From Bacteroidia bacterium (GTDB lineage Bacteria; Bacteroidota; Bacteroidia; 2-12-FULL-35-15), in the NCBI GenBank assembly GCA_016786925.1, contig JAEUTU010000019.1, forward strand, positions 1 to 39,341: 39,341 nt of DNA, read 5' to 3'. The notes below the pieces were generated by a model. It had not been told where the DNA came from. It searched no databases and was given only the letters and a program-made list of their open reading frames with translations. Position 1 is the stretch's first letter. Every line of letters starts with the position of its first letter. This document shows, piece by piece, positions 16,362 to 24,835 of the stretch. The translations under genes and the position numbers were made by a program.

Positions 16362-16983
16362 TTCTTTTAACAATAGCATTTAGCTCGCTGATCATCATAG
16401 CGGTTGCTCCCCATACAGTAAAACCCTCTATTTCATAATAGGGGGTTTTTATTTTATAGCCATTGCTGTGCTCAATACTTTTTATTCCTCTTATCTCTTC
16501 CTTATTTAAGTTGAATAGATCCGTATGTATGATCTTGCTAACCTCATAATTGTTAGGGATCAACTCATTCAGCTCGTTTGTAAAGCCAATGTAGGGGCTT
16601 ACCAGAAAATTACTTGGTGCGATGTAAAGATCGGTCAAATTCCCGATGATCTGAATATTGCCAGTGTCGATACCAATTTCCTCATTCGCTTCTCTTAGTG
16701 CTGTATTTGAAAGTGTTTGATCAGCCTCTTCAAATTTACCTCCTGGAAATGCAATCTGCCCTCCATGTACTCCTTCATAATTCGGTCGTTGAATGAGTAT
16801 CGTATTTATAGAATCACCATTAGGATAAAGGACAATTAATACAGCACTTTTCCTAGCGGTACGAATTCGATCAGAAAAGTCACTGAGCCTCTTCCGGCTG
16901 ATAGGAGCCATTTGATATTGTGCTTCTTCGCCCGGTAATTGAAGTAGTTGTGCTTTTAACTGTTCTATGAAAGTTGCATTCAT
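16348..16983 (-). CDS. Nudix hydrolase, coenzyme A pyrophosphatase type
   Basis: The 211-residue protein has the CoA-pyrophosphatase (NudL/YeaB-type) signature. ILIQRPNYEGVHGGQIAFPG lies upstream of and joins the Nudix box, G-K-F-E-E-A-D ... TALREANEEIGID. The REANEEIG core carries the metal-binding glutamates. Such enzymes cleave CoA and its thioesters to adenosine 3',5'-bisphosphate and phosphopantetheine in the cytoplasm. The C-terminal TPYYEIEGFTVWGATAMMIS block is also normal for this group. It is convergent with the secreted-protein gene and overlaps it by 14 bp. The upstream sequence has only an imperfect -7 match near 16991. Confidence 0.9.
   Translation of the reverse strand: MNATFIEQLKAQLLQLPGEEAQYQMAPISRKRLSDFSDRIRTARKSAVLIVLYPNGDSINTILIQRPNYEGVHGGQIAFPGGKFEEADQTLSNTALREANEEIGIDTGNIQIIGNLTDLYIAPSNFLVSPYIGFTNELNELIPNNYEVSKIIHTDLFNLNKEEIRGIKSIEHSNGYKIKTPYYEIEGFTVWGATAMMISELNAIVKRIISS
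16420..16455 (+). terminator. Intrinsic terminator of the secreted-protein gene, inside the Nudix coding region
   Basis: A 13-bp stem (16420-16432 with 16437-16449) has one G-T wobble and a TCAT loop. On the plus strand it is followed by TTTTTATTTT. It is about 60 bp past the plus-strand stop and lies within the last codons of the convergent Nudix gene, where it encodes the conserved KTPYYEIEGF segment in antisense. Confidence 0.75.
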
Positions 16984-17080
16984 TCGTTTTGCAAATATCT
17001 TAAAAAGTATGCTTTCTTCTCTTCATCGTAACAATTTAGTTCTGAACTCCGTAACACTACTCAATAAAAACCACATCCCC

Positions 17081-17251
17081 ATGAATTCAGAACAACTACA
17101 AGAAATGGTTCAGTGGCTCAATCAACAAATAGCGCATTTGAATGATGCTATAAAAGAAGCGCATCAAACAAATAACCTAGGAAGGGAAGTGCAGTATGAA
17201 GGGATGAGAGATGCCTTCATGCGTTGCTTGAATAAGTTGAATAATGTTTGA
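17081..17251 (+). CDS. Small acidic helical protein
   Basis: From the ATG at 17081 the product has 56 residues, MNSEQLQEMVQWLNQQIAHL and onward, rich in Gln, Asn, Glu and Leu with heptad-like spacing. It is probably a short coiled coil in the cytoplasm. The open frame extends upstream to 16967, but that part overlaps the start of the divergent Nudix gene and lacks protein-like composition, so I take 17081 as the start. The stop lies 3 bp from the end of the convergent M23 gene. No family recognised; being a gene at all is likely but not proven. Confidence 0.55.
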   Translation: MNSEQLQEMVQWLNQQIAHLNDAIKEAHQTNNLGREVQYEGMRDAFMRCLNKLNNV

Positions 17252-17254
17252 ATG

Positions 17255-18283
17255 CTATTGAAAGACGGTCACCGTTTGTCCAACCTTTAGACGGACACGC
17301 CCTGTGGTGAACCCGTTCATCTGCTTAATAGAAGCGGTTGTTGTGCCATAACGTTTTGCGATCTCAAAGATCGTATCTCCTTTTTCTACAGTGTGTTGCT
17401 TCGAATTACTTGGATATGCAGCCAAGCCCCATTTCGATTTTTTAATAGTGATCTGGTCGCACAAAAGTTTTTGTTCTTTTAGTGAAATAATATATTTCGG
17501 GTTAACAGGAACCCCCTTGAATCGGACTTCAAAGTGTAAATGGGAGCCGGTTGAATGCCCCGTACTTCCTCCTAATCCTATTAATTGTCCTGCCGTAACA
17601 ATATCCCCCGGCTTTACTTTTATTTTCCAAAGGTGTGCGTACACTGTTTCCAATCCGTTATAATGGCGTATGATGACCACATTGCCGAATCCTCCAAAAC
17701 GCTTAGCAAAACGAACCATTCCGTTGAAGGCTGCAGAAACTTTATCTCCTTTGTTGAGGTCGATGTCTATTCCATTGTGCTGCGCGCTATCCCGCCATCC
17801 AAAGGTGGAGGTGATAGGACCGTTAAACGGGTGGAAATAATCACCTCGTTCCGCACCATTTAATGTAAGTGTTACGGAGGTGTCGCCTTTTAATTTAAGC
17901 ATGTCAACTTCCGGAAACAATTTATTGATCTCCCAACTGGCATAGATATCAGCTGCAGGAAATTTTGTTTTGTCAAATTCAACAGGCGACTTTGGTGTGC
18001 TATTTAGCTTAGCGACCGCCATTTTTATTTCATTTAACAAGTCTTGAGGAATGCTATCCAATTCAAGTAAAAAATCAACAAGTAAATTGAGCTGTTCTTT
18101 ACTCATGCTTTGTATAATGCTGTTTTGCTTTACAATCGAATTGTTTTGAAAGGACACCGTGTCTTCAGGGCCTCCCGGGAAATTATTGATAGTGTTTGCT
18201 TGTAAAGGAGAAAGGAATAGCATGCTCATGATAAATACCATGAGATAGAAACCAGTTGCTTTATGTTCGTAATTCCTTGACAC
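17255..18283 (-). CDS. Secreted M23 murein endopeptidase with C-terminal LysM domain
   Basis: The 342-residue protein has a signal peptide (about 1-30), a helical spacer, then the M23/LytM zinc peptidase domain at about 150-265. The zinc ligands are His169 and Asp173 in HNGID, and His250 in SHLHFEVR; His217 (VYAHL) and His248 are the usual catalytic histidines, so the site is intact. A LysM domain at about 296-341 (HTVEKGDTIFEIAKRYGTTT) would dock it on glycan chains. It should cut peptide cross-links in the periplasm during growth or division. It is divergent from the MarR operon, sharing a 133-bp intergenic region. Confidence 0.93.
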   Translation of the reverse strand: MSRNYEHKATGFYLMVFIMSMLFLSPLQANTINNFPGGPEDTVSFQNNSIVKQNSIIQSMSKEQLNLLVDFLLELDSIPQDLLNEIKMAVAKLNSTPKSPVEFDKTKFPAADIYASWEINKLFPEVDMLKLKGDTSVTLTLNGAERGDYFHPFNGPITSTFGWRDSAQHNGIDIDLNKGDKVSAAFNGMVRFAKRFGGFGNVVIIRHYNGLETVYAHLWKIKVKPGDIVTAGQLIGLGGSTGHSTGSHLHFEVRFKGVPVNPKYIISLKEQKLLCDQITIKKSKWGLAAYPSNSKQHTVEKGDTIFEIAKRYGTTTASIKQMNGFTTGRVRLKVGQTVTVFQ

Positions 18284-18362
18284 TCTTATTTTTGAGAGGA
18301 GCTAAATTAAAAAAAACATTAAAAAAGCAAATTTTGGCTCAAAACACTGTTTTTTCTAAAAT

Positions 18363-18403
18363 TAGTTAATAAAATTTACTATTAATAATTATAACTATAT
18401 TTG
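18363..18403 (+). promoter_or_regulatory. Candidate promoter and AT-rich operator of the MarR-RND operon
   Basis: TATATTTG at 18396-18403 matches the -7 element and lies 13 bp upstream of the MarR start. Just before it, TAGTTAAT (from 18363) and ATAACTA (ending 18397) form an imperfect AT-rich inverted repeat. Such a site overlapping the promoter is where an autoregulatory MarR protein would bind; the operator role is inferred from position only. Confidence 0.4.
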
Positions 18404-18416
18404 CACCATCAATCCT

Positions 18417-18896
18417 ATGACAGAAAAAATAAAAAAGCAATGCGAACTTTTGCCTTTAGGGGCATCTATGGCTATTGTTACCAAATACTATTATGAAGCA
18501 TTAAGTAAAATGCTCGAGGAGATCGATCTGGAGAGGCATTACACAACCTTAATGCTGATACACACTACCAAGGAAAAGTGCAGTCAGCAATATCTTTCCG
18601 ATATGTTGCATGTAGATAAAGTGTATATGGTGCACATTCTGGATTATCTTAATAAAAAAGGCTTAATAAGCCGTATGACCAATCCTTCTGATAGAAGAGA
18701 ACACTTGATCACTCTTACAGCTAAAGGGAAAAAAATGATCCCGAAGATAGAAGGTGCTATTCACGAACTCAATTGTATAGCATTAGAAGGAGTAAGTAAG
18801 GCAGCTCAAAAAGATTTTTGGAAAACAGTAGAAACCATTATGAATAATTTAAAACATCTTCCGGTGAATACGGTTGATATAAAAATAAAACGATAA
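18417..18896 (+). CDS. MarR family transcriptional regulator
   Basis: The 159-residue protein has the MarR winged helix-turn-helix. Helices around KCSQQYLSDMLHVDKVYMVH form the HTH at about residues 58-77, LNKKGLISRM leads into the wing, and NPSDRREHLITLTAKGKKM is the conserved wing motif with the DRR signature. It should bind DNA as a dimer and release it when bound by a small ligand. It is the first gene of an operon with an RND efflux system, 4 bp ahead of the adaptor gene, so the likely role is local repression relieved by pump substrates. Confidence 0.92.
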   Translation: MTEKIKKQCELLPLGASMAIVTKYYYEALSKMLEEIDLERHYTTLMLIHTTKEKCSQQYLSDMLHVDKVYMVHILDYLNKKGLISRMTNPSDRREHLITLTAKGKKMIPKIEGAIHELNCIALEGVSKAAQKDFWKTVETIMNNLKHLPVNTVDIKIKR

Positions 18897-18900
18897 AAAG

Positions 18901-19956
18901 ATGAAAGTGAAGAACGTTGTTATTATAATAGTTATAATTGGAGTGTTTTTGGGAGCCAAGTTTTTATTCTTTCCCGCTGAAGATCCTGCTCAACAAGGGA
19001 AAAAAATGCAGGGCGCTCCCAGCAATGTGACGGCCTATGTCCTGAGGTCAGAAAAATTAAATAATGATGTGTATGCTACAGGTACTGTGCTTGCAAATGA
19101 AGAAGTAATTTTGCAACCGGAGTTGTCCGGAAAGATCATTCAATTGAATTTTCGCGAAGGTGAAGCTGTGAAAAAGGGTCAACTACTTGTTAAAATAAAC
19201 GATGCCGACCTTCAGGCGAATTATAAAAAGCTGGACTTGCAATTATCGCTGGCCGAAGAAAAATTAAAAAGACAAAAACAATTACTTTCGATAAGCGGGA
19301 TCAGTCAGGAAGAATATGACATTGCACAAAATCAATTCAATGTTATTAAAGCTGATCTTGATTATGTTGCAGCGCAAATAGCGAAAACAGAAGTAAAGGC
19401 TCCTTTTGATGGTGTGATCGGTTTGAAGAATGTATCAGAAGGTGCTTATGTAAGTCCTGCTACGAATATCGCAAGTATCCAACAGCTCGATCCTGTGAAG
19501 ATCGATTTTTCAGTAGCAGAACGTTATTCTTCTGCAGTTAAAAAAGGCGACAAAGTTCTTTTCTCTGTAGAAGGAGTGACAGAGGTGGAAGGCCTTGTTT
19601 ATGCTGTTGATCCGAAGATCGATATTGCTACTCGTACCATTCAAGTGCGTGCGATCTGCAAAAATTCTAAGAATACTATTTATCCGGGTGCTTTTGCCAG
19701 AGTTAAATTGCTGCTGAATGATATTGATTCTGCTTTGATGATCCCTACTGAGGCTGTTATTCCTGATCTGAAAGGAAAAAAAGTATATCGTATTAAAAAC
19801 AATACTGTGGAGCCGGCTAAAGTCATTACCGGATTGAGAAATGATTCACGCGTTCAAATTATAGAAGGATTAGAAAATGGTGATACCATCGTTGTGAGAG
19901 GGATTATGCAGTTGAAACCGGGTGCAGCAGTAAAAATTACAGAAATTAAAAAATAG
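18901..19956 (+). CDS. RND efflux periplasmic adaptor (membrane fusion protein)
   Basis: The 351-residue protein starts with an uncleaved or signal-anchor helix (about 4-22). It has no lipobox cysteine. The barrel-sandwich lipoyl half-motifs are at about 72-105 (PELSGKIIQLNFREGEAVKK) and 165-195 (KAPFDGVIGLKNVSEGAYVS). A coiled-coil hairpin lies between them, with the beta-barrel and membrane-proximal domains after. It should connect the inner-membrane RND pump to the TolC-type channel in the periplasm. It lies 4 bp after marR and 5 bp before the pump gene, indicating translational coupling in one operon. Confidence 0.95.
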   Translation: MKVKNVVIIIVIIGVFLGAKFLFFPAEDPAQQGKKMQGAPSNVTAYVLRSEKLNNDVYATGTVLANEEVILQPELSGKIIQLNFREGEAVKKGQLLVKINDADLQANYKKLDLQLSLAEEKLKRQKQLLSISGISQEEYDIAQNQFNVIKADLDYVAAQIAKTEVKAPFDGVIGLKNVSEGAYVSPATNIASIQQLDPVKIDFSVAERYSSAVKKGDKVLFSVEGVTEVEGLVYAVDPKIDIATRTIQVRAICKNSKNTIYPGAFARVKLLLNDIDSALMIPTEAVIPDLKGKKVYRIKNNTVEPAKVITGLRNDSRVQIIEGLENGDTIVVRGIMQLKPGAAVKITEIKK

Positions 19957-19961
19957 ACAGT

Positions 19962-22900
19962 ATGAATATTTCATCAGTTAGCATTAACCGTCCGGTTCTG
20001 GCAATTGTAATGTCTATTATAATTGTTCTGTTTGGTGCCATTGGATACAATTATCTGGGTGTAAGGGAATATCCCTCCATCGATCCACCCATCATTACCG
20101 TAAAAACAAACTATTCAGGAGCGAATGCCGATGTAATTGAATCACAGATCACCGAGCCGCTTGAAAAAGCATTGAACGGTATTGAAGGAGTACGAACCAT
20201 TTCTTCTTCCAGCAATCAGGGTTCAAGTACCATCACCGTTGAGTTTAATTTAGATGCGAATATTGAAGCCGCTGCGAATGATGTTCGTGATAAAGTATCG
20301 CAAGCGGTTCGTCAGCTTCCTCAGGATATTGACGGATTACCAACCGTCACAAAATCCGATGCAAATTCAGATGCTATTCTTTCTATGACCGTCCAAAGTG
20401 ATTCAAAAAATCACTTGGAATTAAGTGCCTATGCTGAGAATGTGATCGCAGAGCGTTTGCAAACGATCTCCGGTGTAAGTAATATTCAAATATGGGGACA
20501 AAAGCGTTATGCGATGCGTCTTTGGATGAATCCGGATAAATTGGCGGCTTTCGGACTAACACCATTAGATGTAAAACAAGCACTTGATAAAGAGAATGTA
20601 GAATTGCCTTCTGGAAAAGTTGCAGGTAATACTACTGAATTAACAGTAAAAACACTTGGGCGTTTTTCGAATGAAGATGATTTTAATAATATGATCATTC
20701 GTGCGGATGGCGACAAAGTAATCCGCTTTCGTGATATAGGATCGGCTGTATTAGGTCCTGAAAATGAGGAAACCATTTTGCGTCAGAGCGGAGTGCCTAT
20801 GATCGGCTTGGCAGTGGTGCCACAACCCGGAGCAAACTACATCGCTATTGCCGATGAGTTCTATAAACGACTGGAACAAATTAAAAATGATCTGCCAAAA
20901 GATTTTAAAATTGATATCGCACTCGATAATACGAAATTTGTAAAGCGCTCTATTCTCGAAGTAAAGGAAACCTTGATCATTGCTATTGTATTAGTCGTAT
21001 TGATCATTTATCTTTTCTTCAGAGACTGGCTTGTAGCTTTCCGTCCACTTATTGATATACCCGTATCCTTGATCGGAGCGTTTTTTATTATGTACCTCAT
21101 GGGCTATTCGATCAATGTTCTTACTCTCTTAGCCATCGTTCTTGCCACGGGATTAGTAGTGGATGATGGTATTGTAGTTACTGAGAATATTTATAAGAAA
21201 ATAGAAGGAGGGATGAATCCTATTGAGGCCGCACATAAAGGTTCCAAAGAGATCTTTTTTGCTGTAATTTCTACATCGATCACATTGGCTGCTGTATTTA
21301 TGCCTGTGATATTTTTAGAGGGATTTGTGGGGAGATTGTTCCGCGAATTTGGTGTGGTGATAGCCGGTGCCGTTATTATTTCGGCATTCGTTTCTCTTAC
21401 ACTTACTCCTATGTTGAATGCCTATATGGTTCGTAAGGAACACAAGAAAAGCCGATTTTATGAAATGACAGAACCTTTCTTTGTGAAGTTGGTTAACTCT
21501 TACGATAACTCCCTTGCTAACTTTATGAAAAAACGCTGGCTCGCATTTGTCATAGTTTTAGCTAGTACCGGTTTGATATTTTATATTGGCGGCTCTCTTC
21601 AATCAGAATTAGCACCATTGGAAGACAGAAGTTGGTTCCGCGTTTCTGTTACAGCTCCGGAAGGTGCATCATACGAATATACCGATGATTTCGTATTAAA
21701 ACTCACAGATCTGATCAATGATTCTATTCCTGAAAAACGTGTTTGTTTAACCGTTACGGCTCCGGGTTTCACCGGCTCGGGTGCAGTAAATACGGCTTTT
21801 ATTCGTTTGGCATTGACTGAGCCTGATCAACGTAAAAGAACACAGCAACAAATTGCAGATTATATCGCTAAAACCACAAAAGCGTTTCCGGATGCAAAAA
21901 CTTTTCCTATTCAGGAACAAACTATTTCATCGGGTGGATCGAGAAGTGGACTGCCTGTTCAGTTTGTATTGCAAGCGCCTAATTTTCAAAAGTTGAAAGA
22001 AAAATTGCCACTGTTTTTAGAAGAAGCAAACAAAAGTAAAGTGTTTCAAACGGTGGATGTAAATCTGAAATTCAATAAGCCGGAGCTAAGTATTATCATC
22101 GACCGAGAAAAAGCAAAATCAATTGGTGTATCAGTAAGTGATATTGCTCAAACATTACAATTAGCATTGAGCGGACAACGATTCAGTTATTTTAACATGG
22201 AAGGGAAGCAGTACCAGGTGATTGGACAATTTGAACGAGCGAAGCGCGATGAGCCTTTGGATATCAGATCGATGTATGTTAAAAATAATAAAGGTGAAAT
22301 GATACAAATGGATAATATCGTTTCTATTGAAGAACAAAGTAATCCCCCTCAACTATATCATTATAACCGTTATCAATCGGCTACTGTTTCAGCCGGATTA
22401 GCACCCGGAAAAACGATTGGCGATGGAATAAAAGAGATGGAAACAATTGCCGATAAAGTGTTGGACGATTCATTCTCAACAGCACTGACAGGTCCTTCCC
22501 GTGATTTTGCAGAAAGTTCTTCGAATGTATTGTTTGCATTTCTTTTAGCATTGGTGATCATCTATCTGGTATTGGCAGCACAGTTTGAGAGCTTTATTGA
22601 TCCTTTTACTATTATGCTTACGGTTCCATTGGCTTTGTGTGGAGCATTATTATCACTTTGGTATTTTAATCAGACATTAAATATTTTCAGCCAGATCGGC
22701 ATTATCATGTTGATCGGACTAGTAACTAAGAATGGAATTCTGATCGTTGAGTTTGCGAATCAGCTGAAAGAACAAGGGAAAACGGTGAGAGAAGCTATTC
22801 AGGAAGCAGCAGCTGCCCGTCTTCGACCAATTCTTATGACAAGCATTGCAACAGCACTTGGTGCCATGCCGATAGCTTTGGCATTGGGTGCAGGAGCAAA

Positions 22901-23015
22901 AAGTCGTATGGCAATGGGTATCGTAATTGTGGGTGGAGTTTTGTTTTCGCTGGTACTAACGCTTTACGTTATCCCTGCTATTTATTCTTATTTTTCAAAA
23001 GAGCATAAAAAATGA
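19962..23015 (+). CDS. RND efflux transporter, AcrB/MexB-like (HAE1 type)
   Basis: The 1017-residue protein has the standard twelve-helix RND layout with two large periplasmic loops. The proton relay is intact: Asp401 and Asp402 in GLVVDDGIVVTENIY (TM4) and Lys923 in LVTKNGILIVEFANQ (TM10). RLRPILMTSIATALGAMPIA is the conserved TM11 block. This pattern marks the drug/hydrophobe (HAE) group rather than the heavy-metal group. It uses the proton gradient to move amphiphilic compounds from the periplasm or membrane through the adaptor and TolC partner. The stop overlaps the start of the TolC-like gene (ATGA). The substrate is not predictable. Confidence 0.96.
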   Translation: MNISSVSINRPVLAIVMSIIIVLFGAIGYNYLGVREYPSIDPPIITVKTNYSGANADVIESQITEPLEKALNGIEGVRTISSSSNQGSSTITVEFNLDANIEAAANDVRDKVSQAVRQLPQDIDGLPTVTKSDANSDAILSMTVQSDSKNHLELSAYAENVIAERLQTISGVSNIQIWGQKRYAMRLWMNPDKLAAFGLTPLDVKQALDKENVELPSGKVAGNTTELTVKTLGRFSNEDDFNNMIIRADGDKVIRFRDIGSAVLGPENEETILRQSGVPMIGLAVVPQPGANYIAIADEFYKRLEQIKNDLPKDFKIDIALDNTKFVKRSILEVKETLIIAIVLVVLIIYLFFRDWLVAFRPLIDIPVSLIGAFFIMYLMGYSINVLTLLAIVLATGLVVDDGIVVTENIYKKIEGGMNPIEAAHKGSKEIFFAVISTSITLAAVFMPVIFLEGFVGRLFREFGVVIAGAVIISAFVSLTLTPMLNAYMVRKEHKKSRFYEMTEPFFVKLVNSYDNSLANFMKKRWLAFVIVLASTGLIFYIGGSLQSELAPLEDRSWFRVSVTAPEGASYEYTDDFVLKLTDLINDSIPEKRVCLTVTAPGFTGSGAVNTAFIRLALTEPDQRKRTQQQIADYIAKTTKAFPDAKTFPIQEQTISSGGSRSGLPVQFVLQAPNFQKLKEKLPLFLEEANKSKVFQTVDVNLKFNKPELSIIIDREKAKSIGVSVSDIAQTLQLALSGQRFSYFNMEGKQYQVIGQFERAKRDEPLDIRSMYVKNNKGEMIQMDNIVSIEEQSNPPQLYHYNRYQSATVSAGLAPGKTIGDGIKEMETIADKVLDDSFSTALTGPSRDFAESSSNVLFAFLLALVIIYLVLAAQFESFIDPFTIMLTVPLALCGALLSLWYFNQTLNIFSQIGIIMLIGLVTKNGILIVEFANQLKEQGKTVREAIQEAAAARLRPILMTSIATALGAMPIALALGAGAKSRMAMGIVIVGGVLFSLVLTLYVIPAIYSYFSKEHKK

Positions 23016-24325
23016 GTTCAGTAAAAATATATTTCATATTCATCTTTATTCTGTTGTTTGCGGCAGTAGATATTCATGCGCAAGAAAAATTGACACTTCA
23101 ACAAGCCATTGAAGCTGCCCTTAAAAATAATCTCGATATTTTGATCGAAAAGAATAATGCTGAGGTGGCAGCAAATTCAAATACGCTTGGTAATGCAGGT
23201 ATGCTTCCCCGTATCGATCTTCAGGCTTCTACTAATTTTGGTAACAATGCTACTAAGCAGGAGTTTTCAAGTGGTTTGGTGGTTGATAAGACCGGTGTTC
23301 AATCCACTAATTTGAATTCGGGGGTATATTTAACATGGACCTTATTTGATGGATTGAAAATGTTTGCAAGTCATAAACGTTTGCAGGAATTGGAAGTAAT
23401 GGGACAATTGTCATCTAAGATACAAATTGAGAATACCGTTTCTCAATTGATCATTACTTATTATGATGTGGTTCGCCAAAAGCAATTGATCAAAGGCTTG
23501 GAGGAAAATTTATCAATTTCAGAAGAGCGTCTGAAAATCGCACAGAAAAAATTTGACATCGGCTCCGGCTCCAAATTAGAATTGCTACAAGCGAAAGTGG
23601 ATAAGAATGCACAAACAGCAGGCTTGTTTCGTCAGCGCACACTTTTGTCAGAGTTAAAGGCCAACTTAAATCAATTGATGGCTCGTGGAGCGGATGTGGA
23701 ATTTGATGTAGAGGAGGAGATACCTAACGAATTCAAATTGAAATACGAAGAAATGAAGAGCAGTATGGAAAAAAATAATTCATCTCTTCAATTACTAAAA
23801 TCAAATATTGCAGTGAATAATCAGTTGATACGTGAATCACGCTCTCAATTATTTCCGAAACTAAATTTTAATGCGAATTATTTATTTACCCGTTCTCAAA
23901 ATCAGGCTGGTTTTGCCTTGTTGAATCAGAATTTAGGATTAAATCTGGGATTTACTGCCAGCTGGACCATTTTTAATGGATTCAATACAAACACACAGAT
24001 AAAAAATGCACGTTTGCAAATAGATAATGCCAATTATGAGTACAACAACTCCAAACAATTGTTGAATTTACAATTACATTTATTGTTTAAACGGTATCAG
24101 GATGATGCAAAACTGTTAGAGCTGGAAGAAGAGAATACCAAGTTGGCAAAAGAAGCAGCGGATATTGCTTTGGAACGTTTCCGGATCGGTTCCAGCAACT
24201 CAATCGAATTAAAAGAGATCCAAAGAAGCTATGAAGAAGCACTCACCCGTTTGGCACAAGCTCGCTACAATGCAAAAGTTTCAGAAGTTCAATTGATGAA
24301 ATTGAATGGAGAGATCGTGAAGTAG
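23012..24325 (+). CDS. TolC-family outer-membrane efflux channel
   Basis: The 437-residue product has a signal peptide ending DIHAQ (about 1-23) and two homologous OEP repeats. Each has long coiled-coil helices; the first opens with LTLQQAIEAALKNNLDILIE and the second with ERFRIGSSNSIELKEIQRSY, including the GSGSKLELLQAK and GSSNSIELKE loop pair that is diagnostic of the family. It trimerises into a channel-tunnel from outer membrane into periplasm. It overlaps the RND gene by 4 bp and completes the tripartite pump. No terminator is evident between it and the convergent DUF1801 gene, one base away. Confidence 0.95.
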   Translation: MSSVKIYFIFIFILLFAAVDIHAQEKLTLQQAIEAALKNNLDILIEKNNAEVAANSNTLGNAGMLPRIDLQASTNFGNNATKQEFSSGLVVDKTGVQSTNLNSGVYLTWTLFDGLKMFASHKRLQELEVMGQLSSKIQIENTVSQLIITYYDVVRQKQLIKGLEENLSISEERLKIAQKKFDIGSGSKLELLQAKVDKNAQTAGLFRQRTLLSELKANLNQLMARGADVEFDVEEEIPNEFKLKYEEMKSSMEKNNSSLQLLKSNIAVNNQLIRESRSQLFPKLNFNANYLFTRSQNQAGFALLNQNLGLNLGFTASWTIFNGFNTNTQIKNARLQIDNANYEYNNSKQLLNLQLHLLFKRYQDDAKLLELEEENTKLAKEAADIALERFRIGSSNSIELKEIQRSYEEALTRLAQARYNAKVSEVQLMKLNGEIVK

Positions 24326-24326
24326 A

Positions 24327-24734
24327 TTATTTTTTCTTTTTGAAGGAAGCATCAATCTCCTTTGCTTCAAATAAAAATGTTTTCACTACATCTACGTCAA
24401 TTTCTTTGATTGACATAAAATCCTTTGTACGGATCTGTTTCCTATTCTCTTTGTCGAGGTAGCCTATTTCATCTCTAAGTAAATAACCTTGAGTAAATCC
24501 TAGGCGAACTCCTTCTGTTTTTATATATCCCCATGTAATACTGCTTGGCCATATAAAACAGATCTTTTTATTGACACTATAATAGGGAACATTATAAGAT
24601 AAACTTTCCTTACAGTTAGGGATACAATCAAAAATGATCTTACGAAGGTATTTCACAAGTTCTAACTCCTTCTCGGGAATATACTCCCAGAATTCCTCTA
24701 TGCTCTTGAAGTTGACGTTTTGCATGTTTGCCAT
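24327..24734 (-). CDS. DUF1801 domain protein (YdhG-like)
   Basis: The 135-residue cytoplasmic protein fits the DUF1801 family: YLRKIIFDCIPNCKESLSYN at about 29-48 is the conserved helix and KE-x-L-S-Y-x-V-P segment, followed by ICFIWPSSITWGYIKTEGVR. The C-terminal part (DVVKTFLFEAKEID) is helical and it ends in four lysines. Members are small alpha/beta proteins, related in fold to YjbR/CyaY, with no firm biochemical role. The ATG at 24734 is used here; an ATG three codons later (24725) is equally possible. It is convergent with the TolC gene. Confidence 0.85.
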   Translation of the reverse strand: MANMQNVNFKSIEEFWEYIPEKELELVKYLRKIIFDCIPNCKESLSYNVPYYSVNKKICFIWPSSITWGYIKTEGVRLGFTQGYLLRDEIGYLDKENRKQIRTKDFMSIKEIDVDVVKTFLFEAKEIDASFKKKK

Positions 24735-24835
24735 TTCAGTTTAAATATAAAAAAAATTCCCAGTCTTTATGGAATCTTAAAATCGGCTGCATCTTCTTAT
24801 CAGAATCACGAAAAAATCATTAAAAACTTAATATT

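Noticed and set aside
16967..17080. N-terminal extension of the small acidic protein.
   Set aside because: It overlaps the start of the Nudix gene and reads as non-coding composition.
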